Below, piece after piece: positions 34,381 through 42,300 of a stretch of DNA of 64,000 nucleotides. Below the pieces are notes generated by a model that was not told the DNA's origin, did not search any database, and saw only the letters and a program-made list of their open reading frames with translations. The first letter of the stretch is position 1. Every line of letters starts with the position of its first letter. Origin of the DNA: MGIIb-Q1 sp964342465. GTDB taxonomy: Archaea > Thermoplasmatota > Poseidoniia > Poseidoniales > Thalassarchaeaceae. Made by a program: the position numbers and the translations under genes. Location: contig CAYFFQ010000006.1 in NCBI GenBank assembly GCA_964342465.1, positions 25,291 to 89,290 of the forward strand. Reading direction: 5' to 3'.

Positions 34381-36267
34381 GCCGGCAATCCTCGCAGTTG
34401 GTTCATTGCTCGACACCATGCATTCGAAACTACCCGGTGGGATGGATGCCTCCTTCCCTTTGCTGCCGAGTGAAAGCGGTGTGGATTCGCACCCGCTGGA
34501 TATACCACGCAGAGTCCGGTTGGCGAGGTCATCGGCTATTGCACCACCGCCATTCATCGTCAGCAGGCGCAACCTCTCATGAATCTCAGACTGTGAATCC
34601 TGGTCCGCCCTCAATCTCAGAATCTGGGTGGAATGGAGGTTGGATTCGTTGTATTCGTCATTCGGATTTCCATCCTCATCTCCGTACACGGTGTGGTAGC
34701 CATCACCGGCTCCAGTCACGACGGGGCGGCCGATTCTTCTCGACACCATCCCAATTCCCGGCCGCACCCACTCACCAATCGTCTTCACGGCTGAACTCCT
34801 CCGCCGTGGCGGCGGGGTGGGTCGCAACAATCCACTTCTCGCGAATTGTCGATGTAGTCTCCTGAGGGCGGGATAATCCTTCAACGGATGAGGCTCCGTC
34901 ACTCGGGCAATCGCTTTGGACAGCACCTCTGGAAGAGGAGGTGCCAACTTCTCGACATCCTCGCCGACGATGGCCGATGCGACGAGTCCACTTGTCTGCG
35001 GCAGGTCGCCTCGCAGAGCGATGTTGGTCGGTTCAGGTAGATTCGGCCCTGCCGCCGCGGTTATCATCGCATACGAAGTGCTATGTGTTTCACTCGGCCT
35101 CTTCCACCCCGGCCCCACTGGTGTCTGGTGCGCTGTTGAAAATGCCTCGCCTGCGCCGTGGGTGGGTGAATGTGAAGTCACTCCATCTGCTGTGTGTTGG
35201 GCGACAGGGGGGAGACCCGGATTCGGGGAACTAGGTGTGACGTTGTCCAACTCATCGAACAGGCTGAACATATCACCACCACCAAATCCGAATGCGGCGG
35301 AACTCGCCTCCTGTGCCGCCGCCGCCGCCCTGTTGACCACGGTCGGCTCGGAGTTCATGGTTCCCGAGGGGGAAGAAGTCGCTGACTGGTCGGGATAGGC
35401 GGCACTCTGGTCGGGATAAATCGATGGCTGGAACGGTGAATTGTAGTTCGCCGGTGGGGTGACCATCTCCTGCCTCTGCTCGGCCAAAGCCGTGGAAGAG
35501 CGGCGAATCATACTATCTGCAACGACAGACGAGGTGAGAGGCGGGACGGAGCGCGGTATATCGCTTGACTCCACTCCTGCGGATGGGGTGACAATTCCCC
35601 TCTCCTGTTGGTCGGCGGTCAGAGTCACATCAGGAGCCCCCCCCGCAGAGGAGGTGGGCAGGCCAGCGGTGGAGATGACCGCCCGTCCGGCGTGAAGGTT
35701 GGCGAGAGCCATCTCGAGTGTCTCTTCATCCACGGGGGCTTGAAGGAGCAGGGACTCAGCCGTAGCCACCTCGCCCACCTGATTTCTCATCTCCGCTATG
35801 TTGCCGAGGGAAGCCAATCCCAAAGTTTGCAACTCTTCGAGTCCGATGACGGCTTCATTCAGTGTGGCACCATCCGACATCCTGTCGATGATGATGTACA
35901 TTCGCTGCAACAGGTGGTCCCGCCCATGCAGAATATGTCTGTCACCCTGTTTGGAATCAATTGAGAGGGCGGGTCTGCGCCCCACAATCCACACTAGAAG
36001 TGCAGCCACTCCGAGAGCAAAGGAGTAAATCTGAACTTGACCAGTGAATACTCGGTATCCGGCGAGAATGGAAAGCACACCGAAAAGTGTAAGGAGGGGT
36101 GGAGTGATGGCTACATGGTGGTGGCGTATCCTAGATATACTCTCTAGATCTATTTTCATTCCCTTGCCATCACTTCTCTCCAGAAGCAGGTTGTCTGCGG
36201 TCAATACTGCAGATACATGACCCTCGACACCTGCCATTCTGAGTGGCGCGAATCTTTCACTTTCCAT
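34363..36267 (-). CDS. Membrane protein with long disordered cytoplasmic part, function unknown
   Basis: A 634-residue protein. The first 50 residues look like a small beta-rich domain (APLRMAGVEGHVSAVLTADNLLLER), followed by two adjacent hydrophobic helices (PPLLTLFGVLSILAGYRVF and IYSFALGVAALLVWIVG) and a helical region (residues 105-200). Most of the rest is Ser/Pro/Thr-rich and probably disordered, with a basic stretch near 470-500. No family is recognised. The last five residues and stop (MKRLG) are shared with the adjacent tandem repeat. The ATG at 36267 is the likely start. Confidence 0.7.
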   Translation of the reverse strand: MESERFAPLRMAGVEGHVSAVLTADNLLLERSDGKGMKIDLESISRIRHHHVAITPPLLTLFGVLSILAGYRVFTGQVQIYSFALGVAALLVWIVGRRPALSIDSKQGDRHILHGRDHLLQRMYIIIDRMSDGATLNEAVIGLEELQTLGLASLGNIAEMRNQVGEVATAESLLLQAPVDEETLEMALANLHAGRAVISTAGLPTSSAGGAPDVTLTADQQERGIVTPSAGVESSDIPRSVPPLTSSVVADSMIRRSSTALAEQRQEMVTPPANYNSPFQPSIYPDQSAAYPDQSATSSPSGTMNSEPTVVNRAAAAAQEASSAAFGFGGGDMFSLFDELDNVTPSSPNPGLPPVAQHTADGVTSHSPTHGAGEAFSTAHQTPVGPGWKRPSETHSTSYAMITAAAGPNLPEPTNIALRGDLPQTSGLVASAIVGEDVEKLAPPLPEVLSKAIARVTEPHPLKDYPALRRLHRQFARSGLLRPTPPPRRRSSAVKTIGEWVRPGIGMVSRRIGRPVVTGAGDGYHTVYGDEDGNPNDEYNESNLHSTQILRLRADQDSQSEIHERLRLLTMNGGGAIADDLANRTLRGISSGCESTPLSLGSKGKEASIPPGSFECMVSSNEPTARIAGMKRLG

Positions 36268-36423
36268 TGACTTCCCTCATCTACTCATTCCTTCGTTTAG
36301 GGCAAAGCCCCAGTGCGCATCCCATGGGTAGCAGGTGAGCCGTCCGCTTATACAGATTGCCCCACACCATTACCGACTACTGCCGGTTCTGAGAGGAGTT
36401 GCAGATGACCACTCCTACCTAGC

Positions 36424-36695
36424 GAGCAGGGGAACCGCTGCGCGCCTTGACGACTCCCCGCCCACTGCCTAGCTCCGAGGGCTGGTGCTGGGAAACCGCT
36501 TGCGCCTTGACGACTCAAAATGCCGCCGGCCGCCGGCCGTCGACGCGCTGGGAAACCGCTTGCGCCTTGACGACTCCCCGCCCACTGCCTAGCACCGAGG
36601 GCTGGTGATGGGAAACCGCTCGCGCCTTGACGACTCAAAATGCCGCCGGCAGCCGGCCGTCGACGCGCTGGGAAACCGCTGTGCGCCTTGACGAC
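36424..36695. repeat. CRISPR-like 60-bp array with only two alternating spacers
   Basis: A 30-bp element (GGGAAACCGCTTGCGCCTTG with flanks) appears five times at 60-bp spacing from about 36427 to 36694. The intervening 30-bp segments alternate between type A (CCCGCCCACTGCCTAG-like) and type B (AAAATGCCGCCGGC-like) as A-B-A-B, with one or two changes. It is therefore a 120-bp higher-order tandem repeat, not a CRISPR array. It fills the space between two minus-strand genes; nothing else is seen in 36268-36848. Confidence 0.9.
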
Positions 36696-36848
36696 GCGCA
36701 TCCACTAGGGTATTCCTCGATTCTGCCATGCTGCTCACATAAGGCGAGTGAGGGTGGCGAGGGTGAGAAATGGAATGGTCATTCACCAACCACGGCTCTA
36801 CTCTCCGGAGGGTGGGGTGTTGATGGGTGGTGGCTCCAATCGTTGTGG

Positions 36849-37853
36849 TCAATCAACGGAGGCAATGTCTGTTGAATGGCCGAGAAATCGCATCTTTGCG
36901 TCGAGTTGGCAGACCAACAGGCGAGGTGGCTCTCGCCTCCTGATGAAGAGGGGTTGCTCCCATGTGACGGTCAGGTTGGTTCCGTTCACCTCATCGACTC
37001 TGCCGACGACGAACTGTAGGTCCACCGCGGCGTGGATGACATCACCTGTTGTCACCCGCAGCGGTTGAAACGGGGCTAACTCCAAGGTGAGTTTCGAGCG
37101 TGTCATGCGAATCATATCGCTCAACTCCTCTTCCTTGTCTGCCTCGCTCACAAGAATCGTTCCTCTTGAGAGCGCCGCTTCTCTCATGTCGCGGATGGCG
37201 ACGCCGACTCGGTCTCCAGCTACCGCTTTTGCGACATCGTCATCCATCACCTGTAGTGAGCGGGTGATTCCACCATCTCCAGTTGGAAGAGCGACAATTC
37301 TATCGTGCTTGTTGATGCTACCTGACTGAACATATCCGATGGCTACGAGGCCGACGCCCTTTACATTGAAATGTTGATCAACTGGGATGACGAGAGGCCC
37401 TCCCTCATCGACATCTTGGTTGGCGAGAACGGAGAAGAGAAGTTCTCGCATCGTGTGCTCATCGATGGGTTCCTCGTGCAGGACCCATTCGCTCAGGCCA
37501 GCCTGTTGCATGATGATTTTCACTTGGTCGGCATCGACCCAATCGCCTTCGTCTGGGTTGATGATGATGTGACCCTCGGAGATGCCGGAGCATCCGAAGG
37601 CGACCATCACCTCACCTAGGTCGGCGTCTATTCGTTTCACCTCGACGACTCCGCAGCGAGCCACATTCAGCACCGATAGCAGAGGGCGGATTCGCTCTGG
37701 ATGTTTAAGGGGGCGCAGAATGGATATGATTCTGACTCCCTGCTCACTGTTCTCCTTGTGAACATAGGTCTCGATGTCTCTCTTGTCATTCGACTTGGCG
37801 ATTGTTCGGGCGAGTTCATCACTTCCGACCAAGGCGACATTCAGCACCTTCAT
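36849..37853 (-). CDS. Translation-factor-like protein with a degenerate G domain (SelB/EF-Tu family)
   Basis: A 334-residue protein. The C-terminal two-thirds align with domains 2 and 3 of EF-Tu/SelB-type factors: PLVIPVDQHFNVKGVGLVAIGYVQSGSI, then VAKAVAGDRVGVAIRDM and RGTILV. The N-terminal part keeps a Rossmann-like start (VLNVALVGSDELARTIAKSNDKRD) but lacks the P-loop GxxxxGKS/T and the NKxD motif, so GTP hydrolysis is unlikely. Such inactive elongation-factor relatives occur in archaea; their role is not established. It is followed downstream by no coupled gene; the thioesterase lies 39 bp upstream. Confidence 0.8.
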   Translation of the reverse strand: MKVLNVALVGSDELARTIAKSNDKRDIETYVHKENSEQGVRIISILRPLKHPERIRPLLSVLNVARCGVVEVKRIDADLGEVMVAFGCSGISEGHIIINPDEGDWVDADQVKIIMQQAGLSEWVLHEEPIDEHTMRELLFSVLANQDVDEGGPLVIPVDQHFNVKGVGLVAIGYVQSGSINKHDRIVALPTGDGGITRSLQVMDDDVAKAVAGDRVGVAIRDMREAALSRGTILVSEADKEEELSDMIRMTRSKLTLELAPFQPLRVTTGDVIHAAVDLQFVVGRVDEVNGTNLTVTWEQPLFIRRREPPRLLVCQLDAKMRFLGHSTDIASVD

Positions 37854-37892
37854 GTCTGCACCCGCCAGCCCATCGGAATTGAACCCGTCGGC

Positions 37893-38354
37893 TCATTCTG
37901 AGGCCTTCATCGCATCGCGTGCGGCCTTGGCCGCGTTCCACAGTGCCTGCTGCTCATCATTCTCAACCACCAGTTGAGGAATTGGAATAGGGCGCATCTG
38001 ATTGTCGATTGCAACCATGAAGAAGAATCCGGTGCAGATGTCCTCGCTCTCCCACACACTCCTGTCCAACCGTCGGGCGACGACATGGCAACCTGTGGTG
38101 TGTTTCGAAGTGAAGACGACACTCGCCGTCACCTCCACGAGGTCCCCTTGATACGCTGGGCGCTTGAACTTCAGTGAGTCTATTGAGACCGTCACGAATT
38201 CACGGTGGGCGAATTTTGAGGAGACGATGCCGGCCGCAGTATCCATCATCGATAGAAGCCGGCCACCGAACAGGGTGTTGTAAGCGTTGGTGTCACCCGG
38301 AAAAACCTCTTGAATCAGGGTCACGGGCTCGGTCGTGAATGGCATGGAAGACAT
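37893..38354 (-). CDS. Hot-dog-fold acyl-CoA thioesterase (YciA/BFIT-like)
   Basis: About 153 residues of a single hot-dog domain that hydrolyses acyl-CoA to free acid and CoA. The family signature QEVFPGDTNAYNTLFGGRLLSMMDTAAGIVSSKFAH contains the catalytic Asn/Asp region, followed by VTVSIDSLKFKRPAYQGDLVEV. The ATG at 38354 is preferred; the frame opens from a GTG at 38378. It is on the same strand as the elongation-factor-like gene. A link to products of the fatty-acid-like synthase at 50-59 kb is possible but not shown. Confidence 0.9.
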   Translation of the reverse strand: MSSMPFTTEPVTLIQEVFPGDTNAYNTLFGGRLLSMMDTAAGIVSSKFAHREFVTVSIDSLKFKRPAYQGDLVEVTASVVFTSKHTTGCHVVARRLDRSVWESEDICTGFFFMVAIDNQMRPIPIPQLVVENDEQQALWNAAKAARDAMKASE

Positions 38355-38557
38355 GGTTATCGGTGGTGTTGGCGTCACTCATCCCTCATCAAGCCTTGTC
38401 AAACCACCCATCCCACGGTCGAGATTGTCAGGTTGTGCGATATTGGCGCTGACCTCAATACCAACCACATCCCAATAACTCCAGTGAGTTGTATTCAGAC
38501 GGGTGGATGCGAGGCATCAGGCGAAGCCCTCATCCACTCCCGCCCATTCGGAAGGCC

Positions 38558-39247
38558 ATGCAAGAGGAATCTGAGCGCATCGCTGTGGCCCTCGTTTCAG
38601 GCGGAATAGACTCCCCTGTGGCCGTCGCTCGCATGGCCCGCTGTGGATGGCGGATAGCACCACTCCATTGTTCACAGCAACCGATAACCGGTGACGAACC
38701 GGAGCAGAAGACACTCTCCACCCTCTCTCATCTCGCTGATGCGGCGGGGCCTTTGGGGGAAGATTCGACGCGGATAGATGCCACACTCCGTGTGGTTCCG
38801 GTGGGGCAGACACTGGCTCTGTTCACCGACAGGGAGATGCATCGCGATTACTTCGTTCACATGAAGAGGCTGTTCAATCAGATTGCCTGCATCTATGCCG
38901 AAGAGGTCGGGGCCACCCATCTGTTGACCGGCGAGAATCTCGGTCAAGTCTCCAGCCAGACTCTCGGCAATCTCGGCGCTGTCGAACAGGCTTCTTCCCT
39001 ACCTCTTCTCCGCCCTCTCCTCGGGATGGATAAACAGGAGATAATCGACGATGCGAGAGCCCTCGGGACCTTCACAACCAGTGCGGGGCCAGAGATGTGT
39101 GATGCACTTGGTCCATCGCGCCCGACGACAGTGGCCGACCTCGGCCGTCTGCGAAGTAATGAAGAGGCACTCGGGGGCCTTCAAACACTCGCAGAATCCT
39201 GCTTTTCCAAGTCGAGAACAACCCCCATTCCGGCGCTTGGGCGATAG
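38558..39247 (+). CDS. ThiI-like PP-loop sulfurtransferase without THUMP domain
   Basis: A 229-residue protein equivalent to the adenylating half of ThiI, which makes 4-thiouridine in tRNA. The PP-loop SGGIDS is at residues 14-19, and the ThiI signature TGENLGQVSSQTLGNL is near residue 130. The N-terminal ferredoxin-like/THUMP tRNA-binding domains of ThiI are missing and so is a rhodanese domain. A partner with THUMP may be encoded elsewhere. The ATG at 38558 is chosen; the frame is open upstream but not protein-like. Convergence or operon partners are absent. Confidence 0.88.
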   Translation: MQEESERIAVALVSGGIDSPVAVARMARCGWRIAPLHCSQQPITGDEPEQKTLSTLSHLADAAGPLGEDSTRIDATLRVVPVGQTLALFTDREMHRDYFVHMKRLFNQIACIYAEEVGATHLLTGENLGQVSSQTLGNLGAVEQASSLPLLRPLLGMDKQEIIDDARALGTFTTSAGPEMCDALGPSRPTTVADLGRLRSNEEALGGLQTLAESCFSKSRTTPIPALGR

Positions 39248-39317
39248 CCCATTTGCCCATTGAGATTAAATGCGATTCGGCGGTCGGTATGATGAACCGC
39301 ATAGCGGTTCACGAGGT

Positions 39318-42300
39318 ATGGGCATGAATGAGAGAAAAAAGAGGGCGACTAGTTACCTCATCTTAGGGCTGATGGTTTTGTCGACGACTGCAGCGGCAGC
39401 GAATGTGACCACTTTCTCTGACGGAACCACCACTGTGGATGTTGAACTCAGAGACCCTGGCAATTATGAGAACCGGATGGATGGAGCCATTTCACTCCCT
39501 GCTGGGGAGACCATCACCTCTGCATCCCTCAATGTGACTACCGGTATGGCACTTCACGACGACTATGTCACCTACGACCAATCCATCATGCCGGCTCAGG
39601 CTGGGAGCATCTGGGATGCCCGATACAACAGCGGTCTGACTACTTACAATGATGCCAATTGCCATTCATCGGACCCGTCCGATTGCATATTCACTTCGAC
39701 AGAGGACTACCTCGCACTCCGCTCGAAGGGATTCAACGCCGATTTTGAGAGCGGCGCACAGGGGATGACGGTGGGAACGCCTGTCGACATCTACAACTGG
39801 GAGAGGGACACACAGGGATTGGTAGGTCTGCCGCCATCCGGCTGCGCCACCGGCGACTACTGCTGGGGGACCAATTTCCACGACTTCGATTACACTGATG
39901 ATGCTCTTTTGCCGACCTATGAGTACACGATGGACACACCAGCGATTTGGGTCTACCCGAACAAGGGAACGGCGACCTTCAACTCTTGGCACTCACTCTA
40001 CTATCGCTCAGCCGGTGGTTCGAATTTCTATTACGAGGACTGTGCATACGTCGCTGTACAGAACTCATCTGACACGACGGCTTGGTCTCCTTGGACCTAT
40101 CAGGCGATAGACATCAGTGGGACTCAGGGCCTACAACAAGGAACACAGGGACTTTTCCAGAAGGCGAGCAGTACGACAGCGAACAAAGTTCAGACGGGCT
40201 GCAACGGCAAGGGGTCCATCTCGGTACCGACCAATTCTTGGGTCCTCGCCGGTAAGTCAACTTGGACCAACAACCAGAATGGATGGGCCAATGTGGCGAT
40301 GGACCTCTCCCTGCACGAAGGCAAGTATATCCGCCTACGATTCGTTCTTGAGAAGAACCAGATGCAGGGGACGCCAATCAACATGTCCATGCCTGGATGG
40401 TATGTCGATTCACTGAGAATCGGCGACCCACTGCCACAATCGGGAAATGTCACGATGAAATCATTCACCCCAGTATCACCACCGAATCCGGGGTTCCCCG
40501 ACGGTTATGGTGTCCTTGACATTGAAGTTGCTGGTGCCGGCCAAGGCACCTTCACCGTAGACATTTTGGATGCTTCCAACGGACAAATCGTGGTCGACGA
40601 CAATGGTCAGTTGTTGAAGGACCTCGAGGGTGAGATTATCGAACTATGGGATGTCGACTCAGACCAATACGGACTAATCGACCTCCGGTTCAACTACAAT
40701 TCCGGGGGCAGTCGGATGAACACCCCAGTGGTTCACGGATTCACACTCGGCACCAAAGTGGGTACAGGGTTGAACTCTTCGGAATCAGTGATGGGCATAG
40801 GTGGCACGGTCACCAATGGTGAGTGGGTCAGTGAGACTGATGGGGGAATTCTAGCATACCAACCTCAGATGTACGACTATTCGTGGTCTCCTCCCCTGTC
40901 GAAGAACAGGTTTAGTCAACCGATTATGGCGGCCAAACCGATAATCGAGGACTCCTGTGGCGCCGCTGACAGGACTATCTTCTTGATGCCCTCGAACAAT
41001 GCCTCCGGCTCTATCACTCCGATAAACAATCAGTGGGTGAGTTTCGCTGCCCCCTCGGCTGGAATCGGATTCGGTGTTCAATACACCTCGCAATGTACGG
41101 TCTACGGGATGTGGTTGGAATTGCGTTTCGCTCACATGGCATCCAATGTCTCTATCGACATCGCCGGTGATGGAGACCTTGAATGGGGGATGATGGAGAG
41201 CGCCTTCGGGGCCTTCGGGCGGCAACAGATGTTCCGTTCGCAGATGGTCGGTGGTATCAACTACGGTACCGAGGAGATGACCTTGGCGATGAACATCAAT
41301 GGCGTCGCCGAGGGGGGGGTCTTCCTGCTACCAAAGAACGCGCAGATAAACCATGCAGAACTCTCCTGGGATGATTCGACTGTCGGAAATGCCAGCATAG
41401 AACTTGTTGCAGGGACAACTGCCGAGTATCTCGGAATGACGATGGACGAGGGGCGAGTGACTCCTGATGCGTCGGGAGACTTGGCTGAGTTTGGAAGTCA
41501 GGTTCAGGCTCTGTTGGATGACCCGAATGTGGCGACGATACCAGATGATGCATTCGGGAACCAGTGGGTGCAGTTCCGCTTCCGACTGACCAATAACAAT
41601 GCTCAGGCGGCAACGAGCATTCTGCTCAAAGACCTCGACATCTATTACACTTGGACGAGACAACTCTCCAACGACAATTCGGTGGCTAGGGAACTCAATC
41701 AGGGAGTTGCATTGGGCGCACCTCTTGGGGGTCAGGTGGTGGTTCCACTGCTCATCTCGTCCGACACCGGTGGCGGAATCACTCTCGACAATCTTGCAGT
41801 CACCACCGAAAGTGGTTATGACTCGACCATCAATCTCAGCGGGGATTGGGTCGGTCTGTATGCGTCAGGTGAAGTCTACGAAGTGGTTTCGACGCACTCC
41901 ATCGACGCCATTACCGGGGCGACGATTGCCGGTGCAAGCCTTCAGTTTGAATCAGAGAGTGGGCTTGCTGAACTGCGGTGGGAGGCGGGCAACGACTCCT
42001 TCTGGACCGAGAGTGGTTCGGAATATGTGGCGATGATGGTCGCCCTCTCGAGTTCCGCCGATACCGCTGATGGAAAGCAGATTACCTGGCGATTCCGGGT
42101 CAATCCGGCTTGGGAAGACACAGAAACAGCCCGCCTCTTTGCCACCCTCATCACCGATGGTGGCTCAGAGGGTCTGCCGGCTGCTCATCTCTTTGACCCA
42201 GCCAGCGGTAACGCCGTCGAAAATGACGCATCTCTTGCATCATTGACAGTCTACAATCAAGCGGGAGCCGAACAGACCGACCTTGCGAATGTCCACAGCA

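Noticed and set aside
36424..36695. Possible CRISPR array
   Set aside because: The 30-bp spacers are only two near-identical types in alternation, repeats diverge, and no cas gene is present in the window.
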